64,000 nucleotides of DNA from Petropleomorpha daqingensis (GTDB lineage: Bacteria; Actinomycetota; Actinomycetes; Mycobacteriales; Geodermatophilaceae), in contig NZ_JACBZT010000001.1 in assembly GCF_013408985.1 (NCBI RefSeq), positions 1,488,001 through 1,552,000 of the forward strand, given 5' to 3'. Within the stretch, counting starts at the first letter, position 1; every line of letters starts with the position of its first letter. Below are positions 8,875-16,570 of this stretch, one piece after another. Made by a program: the position numbers and the translations under genes. Under the pieces are notes generated by a model, which saw nothing but the letters and a program-made list of their open reading frames with translations, did no database searches and was not told the DNA's origin.

Positions 8875-10266
8875 ATGACCACCACCGAGCAGGACGTCAC
8901 TAGCGGCGGTTCCCCCTTCGGCCGGGACGCCACGGACAACTTGTGGCTGCACTTCTCGCGGATGAGCGCCTACGCCGACGCTCCCCCGCCGGTGATCGTG
9001 CGCGGCGAAGGAGCCCGGATCTACGACGACCGCGGCAAGAGCTACCTCGACGGGCTCGCCGGGCTGTTCGTCGTCCAGGCCGGGCACGGGCGCAAGGTGC
9101 TCGCCGAGGCGGCGGCCACGCAGGCCGAGCAGCTCGCCTTCTTCCCGATCTGGTCCTACGCGCACCCCGCGGCGATCGAGCTGTCCCACCGGCTCGCGGC
9201 CGCGGCGCCCGGCGACCTCAACCGGGTCTTCTTCACCACCGGCGGCGGCGAGGCGGTCGAGACCGCGTGGAAGGCCGCCAAGCAGTACTTCAAGCTCGTC
9301 GGCAAGCCGATGAAGACCAAGGTCATCAGCCGGGCCGTCGCCTACCACGGGACGACGCAGGGCGCGCTGTCGATCACCGGCCTGCCGGCCCTCAAGGACG
9401 TCTTCGAGCCCCTGGTCCCGGGCGCGTTCCGGGTGCCGAACACGAACATCTACCGGGCGCCGGTCTTCGGCGACGACCCGAAGGCGTTCGGCCGCTGGGC
9501 CGCCGACCAGATCGAGCAGCAGATCCTCTTCGAGGGCCCCGACACCGTCGCCGCCGTCTTCCTCGAACCCGTGCAGAACGCCGGCGGCTGCTTCCCGCCG
9601 CCGCCCGGGTACTTCGAGCGGGTCCGCGAGATCTGCGACCGCTACGACGTCCTGCTGGTCAGCGACGAGGTCATCTGCGCCTTCGGCCGGCTGGGGACGA
9701 CGTTCGCCTGCGAGAAGTTCGGCTACGTGCCGGACATGATCACCTGCGCGAAGGGGATGACCTCCGGCTACTCCCCGATCGGCGCGATGATCGCCTCCGA
9801 CCGCGTGATGGAGCCCTTCCTGCAGGGGACGGCGAGCTTCCCGCACGGCTACACGTTCGGCGGTCACCCGGTCAGCTCCGCCGTGGCGCTGGCCAACCTC
9901 GACCTGATGGAGGCCGAGGGCCTCAACGGGCACGTGCTGGAGACCGAGGGCGCGTTCCGGGCGACGCTGGAGAAGCTGCTGGACCTGCCGATCGTCGGCG
10001 ACGTCCGCGGCGACGGGTTCTTCTACGGGATCGAGCTGGTCAAGGACAAGGCGACGAAGGAGACCTTCGACGACGCCGAGTCCGAGCGGCTGCTGCGCGG
10101 ATTCCTCTCCACGGCGCTGTTCGACGCCGGCCTGTACTGCCGCGCCGACGACCGCGGCGACCCCGTCGTCCAGCTCGCCCCGCCGCTGATCTGCGGCCAG
10201 GCCGAGTTCGACGAGATGGAGCAGATCCTCCGCAGCGTCCTGACGGAAGCCTGGTCCCGCCTCTGA
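8875..10266 (+). CDS. Class III aminotransferase (putrescine/omega-amino acid type)
   Basis: A 463-residue PLP-dependent fold-type I aminotransferase. Cofactor features are TTGGGEAVETAWKAAKQYF, the LLVSDEVICAFGR aspartate loop, and the Schiff-base Lys293 in TCAKGMTSGYSPIGA. The FARMSAY/FSRMSAY-like N-terminus and GYSPIGAMI resemble the putrescine/diamine and omega-amino acid:pyruvate aminotransferases of actinobacteria. These transfer the terminal amino group of a diamine or omega-amino acid to pyruvate or 2-oxoglutarate. The APC permease, GABA-type aminotransferase, aldehyde dehydrogenase and Lrp regulator nearby suggest polyamine or lysine-derived amine degradation. It is followed by a strong terminator and probably transcribed alone. 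Confidence 0.85.
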   Translation: MTTTEQDVTSGGSPFGRDATDNLWLHFSRMSAYADAPPPVIVRGEGARIYDDRGKSYLDGLAGLFVVQAGHGRKVLAEAAATQAEQLAFFPIWSYAHPAAIELSHRLAAAAPGDLNRVFFTTGGGEAVETAWKAAKQYFKLVGKPMKTKVISRAVAYHGTTQGALSITGLPALKDVFEPLVPGAFRVPNTNIYRAPVFGDDPKAFGRWAADQIEQQILFEGPDTVAAVFLEPVQNAGGCFPPPPGYFERVREICDRYDVLLVSDEVICAFGRLGTTFACEKFGYVPDMITCAKGMTSGYSPIGAMIASDRVMEPFLQGTASFPHGYTFGGHPVSSAVALANLDLMEAEGLNGHVLETEGAFRATLEKLLDLPIVGDVRGDGFFYGIELVKDKATKETFDDAESERLLRGFLSTALFDAGLYCRADDRGDPVVQLAPPLICGQAEFDEMEQILRSVLTEAWSRL

Positions 10267-10271
10267 CATGC

Positions 10272-10313
10272 GGTTTCGCGCGCTTAACCGCGTGCGGTTA
10301 AGCGCGCGAAACC
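10272..10313. terminator. Bidirectional terminator, 20-base perfect stem
   Basis: Arms 10272-10291 (GGTTTCGCGCGCTTAACCGC) and 10294-10313 are perfect reverse complements separated by only GT, so the element is almost a continuous 42-base palindrome. It sits between the convergent aminotransferase and permease genes and should terminate both. Confidence 0.8.
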
Positions 10314-10320
10314 ACGTCGG

Positions 10321-11979
10321 TCAGGGTTCGTAGGGCTCGCGGCCGGGCGGGAGGTTGCTGCGGTCGGGGGCGATCACCGTCTCCTCGTGGGAGTCGGGCA
10401 GCCGCAGCGTCGGCCCCTCCTCCGGGACCTCGAGCAGCAGGTCCGGCGTGCCCTCCCGCAGCGTCTCGCCCTTGAAGAACGCCGGGGCGATCCGCCCGTA
10501 GACCAGCATCAGGATCGCGCCCAGCACGAGGGTGCCGATGCCGATGACGAACACGCCGCCGACGCCGAAGAGCACCGTGTAGCCGTAGTCGGGGTCGGCG
10601 TACTGGATGCAGGCCTCGATGAAGACGCCGAGCAGCAGGAGGCCACCGAGCAGCGGGATCACGAGGCGCATGAGCACGTCGCGCGGCGTCTTCAGGTCGT
10701 GCCGGAACTCCCAGGCGCACGCGAAACCGGTCAGCCCGTAGTAGAAGGCGATCATGATCCCGACGGCGAGGATCGAGTCCTGCAGGACGTTCTGGCTGAC
10801 CAGCGTCAGGCCGACGTAGAAGATGATCGACAGGGCGCCCATCCACACCGTGGACACCGACGGGCTGAGGTACTTCGGGTGGATCCGGGCGAACATCTTC
10901 GGGATGGCCCGGTAGGCGCCCATCGACAGCGACGTCCGGGCGGTCGGCAGGATCGTCGTCTGGGTCGAGGCGGCCGACGACGTGAGCACCGAGATGATCA
11001 GCAGCGACTCGAAGACGTGACCCATCGCGCTGCTGCCGAACACCGACGAGCCCATCGCGTTGAAGACGTCGTCGGCGTTGTCCTCGTTGCCCAGGCCGAT
11101 GCCCGAGGTCCCGACGCCGGCGTAGGCGACGGTCGCTACGGAGACGATGGCGTAGGTGCCCAGCAGCAGGAGCGTGGAGATGATCCCGGCGCGGCCCGGC
11201 GTCTTCTCGGGGTTGTCGCTCTCCTCGTTGATGGTGACCGCCGTGTCCCAGCCCCAGTAGATGAAGATCGCCAGCAGCACGGCCTCGGTGACCGACGACC
11301 AGTCCAGCCCGGACGGCCAGAACCAGGACCACGACGGGTGCAGCGACCCCTCCGGCGCGGTGCCGTTGTACACGTGCACGAGCGCGAAGACGGCGAAGGC
11401 GACCAGCGTGACCAGCTCGACGCTGAGCAGCACGTACTGCACGCGCTTGGAGACCTCGAGGCCGATGTAGCAGACCCAGGTCATGACGGCGATCCAGACG
11501 ACGCCGGCGAACGTCGTCCAGAAGGTGCTCGCGGCCAGGCTGTCCAGGCCGAACAGCAGGAACCCGTAGGAGCCGGCGATCTGGGCCAGGTTGGCCATCA
11601 CGATGATGTCCGCGGCGATGATCCCCCAGCCGCCCATCCAGCCGGTCCGCGGGCCGAACGCGCGGGCGGCCCAGGTGAACGTCGTCCCGCAGTCCGGCTC
11701 GCGCTTGTTGAGCTCGGCGTAGGCGACCGCGATGAAGTACATCGGGATGAAGGCCAGCAGCATCATCGAGGGCGCCTTGACGCCGACGGCGATGACGACG
11801 AAGCCCAGCGTCGCGGCGAGGCTGTAGGCCGGTGCGGTCGACGCCGTCCCGATGACGATCGACGACAGCAGGCCCACGGTCCCGCGCTTGAGGCCCTTGT
11901 CGACCGCCCTTCCGTCCGCCCGAGGCTGCCCGCCCGGGGGCGGTGCGGCGGTGTCCACGCTCGTCGGCTCAGCGCTCAT
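10321..11979 (-). CDS. APC-family amino acid/polyamine permease
   Basis: A 552-residue polytopic membrane protein with about 12 hydrophobic segments. The N-terminal region KRGTVGLLSSIVIGTASTAPAYSLA is typical of amino acid-polyamine-organocation (APC) transporters, with the GTASTAPAY unwound-helix motif, followed by FTWAARAFGP. A cytoplasmic acidic C-terminal tail follows the last helix. The start at 11979 is preceded by a short hydrophilic N-terminus and matches the usual length. It should import an amino acid or amine in symport with protons. The neighbouring aminotransferase, saccharopine dehydrogenase-like and GABA-type genes suggest the imported compound feeds that catabolism; the substrate itself is inferred. 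Confidence 0.88.
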   Translation of the reverse strand: MSAEPTSVDTAAPPPGGQPRADGRAVDKGLKRGTVGLLSSIVIGTASTAPAYSLAATLGFVVIAVGVKAPSMMLLAFIPMYFIAVAYAELNKREPDCGTTFTWAARAFGPRTGWMGGWGIIAADIIVMANLAQIAGSYGFLLFGLDSLAASTFWTTFAGVVWIAVMTWVCYIGLEVSKRVQYVLLSVELVTLVAFAVFALVHVYNGTAPEGSLHPSWSWFWPSGLDWSSVTEAVLLAIFIYWGWDTAVTINEESDNPEKTPGRAGIISTLLLLGTYAIVSVATVAYAGVGTSGIGLGNEDNADDVFNAMGSSVFGSSAMGHVFESLLIISVLTSSAASTQTTILPTARTSLSMGAYRAIPKMFARIHPKYLSPSVSTVWMGALSIIFYVGLTLVSQNVLQDSILAVGIMIAFYYGLTGFACAWEFRHDLKTPRDVLMRLVIPLLGGLLLLGVFIEACIQYADPDYGYTVLFGVGGVFVIGIGTLVLGAILMLVYGRIAPAFFKGETLREGTPDLLLEVPEEGPTLRLPDSHEETVIAPDRSNLPPGREPYEP

Positions 11980-12075
11980 GCGACGGTTATCGCAGCAGAA
12001 CCCTCCGTGCACAAGGGTTCGCGTGTCACAAGTAGGGATGCACCACGGATGTCGTTGAGCTGAGAGGGTTGCCGG

Positions 12076-13284
12076 ATGCGGATCCTGCTGGTCGGTGCGG
12101 GGGGAGTGGGGGGAGCGATCACGGGCATCGCGGCCCGTCGACCGTTCTTCGAGGCGATGGTGGTCGCCGACTACGACGTCGTCCGGGCCGAGAAGGCCGT
12201 GGCCGCCGTGGGCGACCCCCGGTTCGTCGCCGCGCGGGTGGACGCCGCGGACGAGGCCGCCGTCCGGGCGCTGCTCGCCGAGCACCGCTGCGACGTCCTG
12301 CTCAACGCGACCGACCCCCGCTTCGTGATGCCGCTGTTCCGGGCCGCCCTGGCCGCGGGCGCGACGTACCTGGACATGGCGATGTCGCTGTCGCGCCCCC
12401 ACCCCGAGCAGCCGTACGAGCTGACCGGGGTGAAGCTCGGTGACGAGCAGTTCGAGCTCGCCGGCGAGTGGGAGGAGCGCGGCCAGCTGGCGCTGGTCGG
12501 CATCGGCGTCGAGCCCGGGCTCTCCGACGTCTTCGCCCGCTACGCCGCCGACCACCTGTTCTCCTCCATCGAGGAGCTCGGCGTGCGGGACGGGGCGGAC
12601 CTGTCCGTCCGCGGCTACGACTTCGCCCCGTCGTTCAGCATCTGGACGACGATCGAGGAGTGCCTCAACCCGCCGGTGGTGTGGGAGGCCGACCGCGGCT
12701 GGTTCACCACGGCGCCGTTCAGCGAGCCGGAGGTCTTCGACTTCCCCGAGGGGATCGGCCCGGTCGAGTGCGTGAACGTGGAGCACGAGGAGGTCCTCCT
12801 CATGCCGCGGTGGGTGCAGGCCCGCCGGGTCACGTTCAAGTACGGCCTCGGGGAGGAGTTCATCGGCGTCCTGAAGACGCTGCACAAGCTGGGCCTGGAC
12901 CGGACGACGCCGGTGCGCGTCGGTGGGGTGGAGGTGTCACCCCGGGACGTCGTCGCCGCCTGCCTGCCGGATCCGGCCGGGCTGGGCGAGCTGATGAGCG
13001 GCAAGACCTGCGCCGGGCTGTGGGTGCGGGGGACCGGGAAGGACGGGGGGCCGCGGGAGGTCTACCTGTACCACGTGGTCGACAACGCCTGGTCGATGAG
13101 CGAGTACGGCGCCCAGGCCGTCGTCTGGCAGACGGCGATCAACCCGGTGGTCGCGCTCGAGCTGCTGGCGACCGGGGTCTGGCAGGGGAGCGGCGTGCTC
13201 GGGCCGGAGGCGTTCGACGCGGTGCCGTTCCTCGACCTGCTCGGCGCCTACGGCTCACCGTGGGGCATGCGCGAGGGTGGGTGA
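12076..13284 (+). CDS. Saccharopine dehydrogenase-like NAD(P)-dependent oxidoreductase
   Basis: A 402-residue protein. The N-terminal Rossmann fold binds NAD(P) through GAGGVGGAI (residues 7-15), with a following acidic ADYD loop. The DVLLNATDP and YLDMAMS segments and the later VGIGVEPGLSDVFARYAADH are typical of the saccharopine dehydrogenase/homospermidine synthase-like superfamily. Such enzymes reduce or oxidise secondary amines formed between amino acids or diamines and oxo-acids. It is divergent from the APC permease (96-base gap), which suggests joint control. A lysine or diamine catabolic role is inference. GAGAGGG precedes the ATG as ribosome binding site. Confidence 0.83.
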   Translation: MRILLVGAGGVGGAITGIAARRPFFEAMVVADYDVVRAEKAVAAVGDPRFVAARVDAADEAAVRALLAEHRCDVLLNATDPRFVMPLFRAALAAGATYLDMAMSLSRPHPEQPYELTGVKLGDEQFELAGEWEERGQLALVGIGVEPGLSDVFARYAADHLFSSIEELGVRDGADLSVRGYDFAPSFSIWTTIEECLNPPVVWEADRGWFTTAPFSEPEVFDFPEGIGPVECVNVEHEEVLLMPRWVQARRVTFKYGLGEEFIGVLKTLHKLGLDRTTPVRVGGVEVSPRDVVAACLPDPAGLGELMSGKTCAGLWVRGTGKDGGPREVYLYHVVDNAWSMSEYGAQAVVWQTAINPVVALELLATGVWQGSGVLGPEAFDAVPFLDLLGAYGSPWGMREGG

Positions 13285-13296
13285 GCCCCTCCGCAA

Positions 13297-13521
13297 TCAC
13301 CTGCCGTAGACGAAGAACATCCAATAGAACAATGCGACGCAGGTCAGCACGATCCATGTGATCCCGATGCCGTAGAGCAACGCGGTGTGCCGGCTGATCC
13401 GCTCAAGAGTCGCAGTCTGCCGCTCCATGAGCTCTGTCTGCCGCGTCAGCTGCTCGTGCTGCTCGTGCAGCCAGTCGAGGTTCTCCTCGCGCCAGCGGCG
13501 CTCGTCGGCATAGCCGGCCAT
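13297..13521 (-). CDS. Small single-pass membrane protein with coiled coil
   Basis: A 74-residue protein. Residues 1-45 are charged and Gln/Glu-rich with heptad-like spacing (EENLDWLHEQHEQLTRQTELMERQTATLERISRH), suggesting a short coiled coil. Residues about 48-70 form one transmembrane helix (LYGIGITWIVLTCVALFYWMFFVYG). The ATG at 13521 follows GAGAGGAGACGG, a good ribosome binding site. Third codon positions are clearly more AT-rich than in neighbouring genes, which could mean a recent arrival or weak expression constraints. No family recognised. It ends 12 bases from the convergent saccharopine dehydrogenase-like gene. Confidence 0.7.
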   Translation of the reverse strand: MAGYADERRWREENLDWLHEQHEQLTRQTELMERQTATLERISRHTALLYGIGITWIVLTCVALFYWMFFVYGR

Positions 13522-13607
13522 ACCCGTCTCCTCTCGTCGGCGGCGGCACGCTACATCCAGGAATGGCGGGGTAGGGGCAGGGTTCACTCCCTGGAAGGAC
13601 TGCCCGC

Positions 13608-14003
13608 GTGACCCTGCCCGACGGTCTGATCGACCTGCTCCGCCGCCCCAGCCCCTGCTTCCTCGCGACCCTGATGCCCGACGGGTCGCCGCAGATGACG
13701 CAGACGTGGGTCGACACCGACGGCACCCACGTGCTGGTCAACACCGTCGACAGGCACCAGAAGGTGCGCAACATGCGGCGCGACCCGCGGGTAGCGGTCA
13801 ACGTCACCGACCCCGACGACCCGAGCCGGTACTTCGAGGTGCGCGGCCGGGTGGTCGACGTGACCGAGGACGGCGCCCGCGAGCACATCGACGAGCTGTC
13901 GCACCGCTACATGGGCCGGCCGTACCCGTGGTTCGGCGGTCGCGACCAGGTGCGCCTGCTCGTCAGGATCGCCCCGGAGAAGGTGACGTCGCCGTTCGGC
14001 TGA
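13608..14003 (+). CDS. PPOX-class (F420/FMN split-barrel) oxidoreductase
   Basis: A 131-residue split beta-barrel protein of the pyridoxamine phosphate oxidase/F420-dependent class. Typical features are the N-terminal FLATLMPDGSPQMTQTWVDTDG strand-turn-strand region, HQKVRNMRRDPRVAVNVTDPDDP, and RGRVVDVTEDGAREHIDELSHRYMG. Actinobacterial members commonly use F420H2 to reduce unsaturated small molecules. GTG 13608 follows a good GGAAGGA site. The last 41 bases overlap the convergent methionine aminopeptidase gene, an unusually long convergent overlap. The substrate is not predictable. Confidence 0.88.
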   Translation: MTLPDGLIDLLRRPSPCFLATLMPDGSPQMTQTWVDTDGTHVLVNTVDRHQKVRNMRRDPRVAVNVTDPDDPSRYFEVRGRVVDVTEDGAREHIDELSHRYMGRPYPWFGGRDQVRLLVRIAPEKVTSPFG

Positions 14004-14766
14004 GCCGGGTGAGGATCCGCGGGCCGTCGTCGGTGACCGCGACGGTGTGCTCGACGTGCGCCGCGCGGCTGCCGTCACCGGTGCGGATGCTCCAGCCGTC
14101 GTCGTCGATCCAGCACCGGTCGTCGCCGCCGGCCATGAACCACGGCTCGATGGCGATGACCAGGCCGGCCCTGAGCCTCAGGCCGCGGCCGGCGCGGCCC
14201 TCGTTGGGCACGGACGGCTCCTCGTGCATGCGCCGGCCGACACCGTGGCCGCCGTGCGTGGTGTTGATGCCGCAGCCGGCGCTCCTGCCGACGGCGCCGA
14301 TCGCGGCGGAGACGTCGCCGAGCCGTCCGCCCGGGACCGCGGCGGCGATGCCCGCTTCGAGCGCGCGTTCGGCGGTGGCGATCAGGGCGCCGTCCTCGTC
14401 GCGCCCGGCCCCGATGGTCAGCGAGATCGCCGCATCACCGACCCAGCCGTCGACACTGGCGCCGGCGTCGATGCTGAGCAGGTCGCCCTCGGCCAGCCGC
14501 CGTCCGGTCGGGATGCCGTGCAGTGCGACGTCGTCGACCGAGGTGCAGATGACGCCGGGGTAGGGCGGCATGCCCGGGTGCGGCTGGTAGTGCAGGAACG
14601 GCGCTCCCGCGCCGGCGTCGGCCAGGACGCTGCGGGCGATCTCGTCGAGCTCGCGCAGCCGGACGCCGGGGACCGCGGCGGCCCGGGTGGCCGCGAGCAT
14701 CCGTGCCACCACCTCGCCGGCGGCCTGCATGGCGTCGATCTCGCCGGGCGTGCGCAGCTCGAGCAC
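13963..14766 (-). CDS. map: Methionine aminopeptidase, type I
   Basis: A 267-residue pita-bread-fold enzyme that removes the N-terminal methionine from nascent proteins. The dinuclear metal ligands are Asp100 and Asp111 (SIDAGASVDGWVGDAA), His174 (GGHGVGR), Glu207 (IAIEPWF) and Glu239 (AHVEHTV); His83 (ALHG) is the substrate-binding histidine. All are present, so it should be active. It is a second-copy type without the N-terminal zinc-finger extension. It is divergent from a small XRE regulator with tandem repeats between them, so this copy may be specifically regulated. The C-terminus overlaps the convergent PPOX gene by 41 bases. Confidence 0.93.
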   Translation of the reverse strand: MLELRTPGEIDAMQAAGEVVARMLAATRAAAVPGVRLRELDEIARSVLADAGAGAPFLHYQPHPGMPPYPGVICTSVDDVALHGIPTGRRLAEGDLLSIDAGASVDGWVGDAAISLTIGAGRDEDGALIATAERALEAGIAAAVPGGRLGDVSAAIGAVGRSAGCGINTTHGGHGVGRRMHEEPSVPNEGRAGRGLRLRAGLVIAIEPWFMAGGDDRCWIDDDGWSIRTGDGSRAAHVEHTVAVTDDGPRILTRLSRTATSPSPGRS

Positions 14767-14788
14767 GGCGTCCTCCTTCGCGTCGGCT

Positions 14789-14816
14789 CCGGTATTTCTA
14801 TCCCGGTATTAGTATC
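14789..14816. promoter_or_regulatory. Tandem 14-base direct repeats between map and XRE regulator
   Basis: CCGGTATTTCTATC (14789-14802) and CCGGTATTAGTATC (14803-14816) are adjacent copies identical at 12 of 14 positions. They are AT-rich in a GC-rich background and lie in the 56-base gap between two divergent genes. They probably form the operator of the XRE protein and overlap both promoters. Confidence 0.6.
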
Positions 14817-14822
14817 ACGCGC

Positions 14823-15086
14823 ATGGTGCGACCGCCGCTGACGCCCGCCGAGCGCGAACGCGGGCGCCGGCTCGGCGCGCTGATCCGCGCCGCGCGCGGC
14901 GACCGCTCCCCCGCCGAGATCTCCGCGCTCTCCGGCGTCAGCCTCGAGGCGCTGCGCAAGATCGAGACCGGCCGGGTGCCGACGCCGGCGTTCTTCACCG
15001 TGGCCGCGCTGGCCCGCGCGCTCGACGTCCCCCTGGAGCGCTTCGCCGCGCTCGACGAGCCGGCCGAGGACACCCTGGCGTCCTAG
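14823..15086 (+). CDS. XRE-family helix-turn-helix regulator
   Basis: An 87-residue protein, essentially only a Cro/CI-type DNA-binding domain: LGALIRAARGDRSPAEISALSGVSLEALRKIETGRVPTPAFFTVAALARALDVPLERF (residues about 13-72). There is no recognisable effector domain. The ATG at 14823 lies only 6 bases after tandem repeats, so the mRNA is probably leaderless or nearly so, and the gene is likely autoregulated. It is divergent from methionine aminopeptidase; control of that gene is the simplest hypothesis. The stop codon falls in an arm of a palindrome shared with the convergent aminotransferase gene. Confidence 0.85.
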   Translation: MVRPPLTPAERERGRRLGALIRAARGDRSPAEISALSGVSLEALRKIETGRVPTPAFFTVAALARALDVPLERFAALDEPAEDTLAS

Positions 15087-15118
15087 TGCTCAGCCCGTCC
15101 GGCGGGGCAGCGCACTAG
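15083..15118. terminator. Short hairpin with both convergent stops
   Basis: Arms CTAGTGC (15083-15089) and GCACTAG (15112-15118) enclose a GC-rich 22-base loop. The left arm includes the TAG of the XRE gene and the right arm the TAG complement of the aminotransferase gene. Confidence 0.5.
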
Positions 15119-16476
15119 GACCGTCGGGAAGCTGCGGTCTCGGTGGCGAAGGCCTCGTCGAGGACGTCGAGCGCCTCGCTGAGCAGGTCCTGGCCGATCA
15201 CCAGCGGCGGCAGGAAGCGCAGCACGTTGCCCCAGGTCCCCGCCGTGAGGACGAGGACACCGCGGGCATGGCAGGCACGCGCGACCGCCCCGGTCAGCGC
15301 GGCGTCCGGCTCGAGCGTCCCGGGCTTCACCAGCTCCACAGCCAGCATCGCGCCCCGACCCCGCACGTCACCGATCTCCGGGTGTCGCTCCTGCAGAGAA
15401 CGCAGCCGGGGCAGCATCGTCGCCTCGATCGCCCGAGCGGCGGCGGACAGGTCCAGCTCCCGCATCGTCCGGATCGTCCCCAGCGCCGCCGCGCACGCCA
15501 CCGGGTTGCCGCCGTACGTGCCGCCGAGCCCGCCGGCGTGCACGGCGTCCATCAGCTCGGCGCGACCGGTCACGCCGGCCAGCGGCAGGCCGCCCGCGAT
15601 GCCCTTCGCCGTCGTCACCAGGTCGGGGACGAGACCCTCGTGCTCGCCGGCGAACCAGCTCCCCGTGCGGCAGAAGCCGGTCTGCACCTCGTCGGCCACG
15701 AACAACGCGCCCGACGCCGCGCACCACTGGGCCAGCGCGGGCAGGAAGCCCAGCGCCGGGACGACGAAGCCGCCCTCCCCCTGGATCGGCTCGACCAGCA
15801 CCGCGGCCACGTTCGCCGCCCCGATCTGGCTCTCGACGACGCCCAGCGCCCGCCGGGCTGCCTCGGCGCCGTCCAGGCCGTCGCGGAAGGGATAGGACAT
15901 CGGCACCCGGTAGACCTCGGGCGCGAACGGCCCGAAGCCCCACTTGTAGGGCATCGCCTTGGCCGTCAGCGCCATCGTGAGGTTGGTCCGGCCGTGGTAG
16001 GCGTGGTCGAAGACGACGACGGCGGAGCGGCCGGTCGCCACGCGGGCCACCTTGACGGCGTTCTCCACCGCCTCGGCCCCGGAGTTGAACAGCGCCGAGC
16101 GCTTCTCGTGGCCGCCCGGGGTGAGCCGGTTGAGCTCCTCGCAGACGGCGACGTACCCCTCGTACGGCGCGACCATGAAGCAGGTGTGCGTGAACGCGGC
16201 GACCTGCTCGCTCACCGCCTCGACCACCGCGGGCGCGGCGTTGCCCACGCTGACCACGGCGATGCCCGAGCCCATGTCGATCAGCGAGTTGCCGTCGACG
16301 TCGACCAGCACTCCCCCGCCCGCCTTCTCGACGAAGACCGGCAGCGTGCCGCCCACGGCCGACGACACCGCCGCCGTCCGGCGGGCCATGAGCTCCCGCG
16401 AGCGCGGCCCGGGCAGCTCGGTGACCAGCCGCCGCTCCTGGGGAAGGGTGCCGGAAGGGGTGAGCACCTCGGTCAT
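15115..16476 (-). CDS. gabT: 4-aminobutyrate aminotransferase
   Basis: A 453-residue class III PLP aminotransferase. Features are IDMGSGIAVVSVGNAAPAVVEA at the N-terminal side, FNSGAEAVENAVKVAR, AVLVEPIQGEGGFVVP, FVADEVQTGFCRTG and Schiff-base Lys291 in VTTAKGIAGGLPLAGV. These match GABA aminotransferases, which convert 4-aminobutyrate and 2-oxoglutarate to succinate semialdehyde and glutamate. The ATG at 16476 fits the family length. It is divergent from an aminobutyraldehyde-type dehydrogenase, and together they would take 4-aminobutyraldehyde to GABA and on to succinate semialdehyde. A succinate semialdehyde dehydrogenase is not seen in the window. Confidence 0.9.
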   Translation of the reverse strand: MTEVLTPSGTLPQERRLVTELPGPRSRELMARRTAAVSSAVGGTLPVFVEKAGGGVLVDVDGNSLIDMGSGIAVVSVGNAAPAVVEAVSEQVAAFTHTCFMVAPYEGYVAVCEELNRLTPGGHEKRSALFNSGAEAVENAVKVARVATGRSAVVVFDHAYHGRTNLTMALTAKAMPYKWGFGPFAPEVYRVPMSYPFRDGLDGAEAARRALGVVESQIGAANVAAVLVEPIQGEGGFVVPALGFLPALAQWCAASGALFVADEVQTGFCRTGSWFAGEHEGLVPDLVTTAKGIAGGLPLAGVTGRAELMDAVHAGGLGGTYGGNPVACAAALGTIRTMRELDLSAAARAIEATMLPRLRSLQERHPEIGDVRGRGAMLAVELVKPGTLEPDAALTGAVARACHARGVLVLTAGTWGNVLRFLPPLVIGQDLLSEALDVLDEAFATETAASRRS

Positions 16477-16570
16477 CGCGACCTCCGGGTACGACTGTTT
16501 CCGCGCGAGACGGACTGCCCAGCGACTGTATCCGTTGACAAGCAGGACAGACCCCGGTGGAGTTCTCGGC
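16477..16570. promoter_or_regulatory. Shared divergent promoter region, gabT / aldehyde dehydrogenase
   Basis: A 94-base gap between the divergent genes. On the plus strand TTGACA (16535-16540) resembles a -35 box for the dehydrogenase, but no clear -10 is seen at the expected distance. A regulator such as the nearby Lrp/AsnC protein could act here (inference). Confidence 0.35.
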
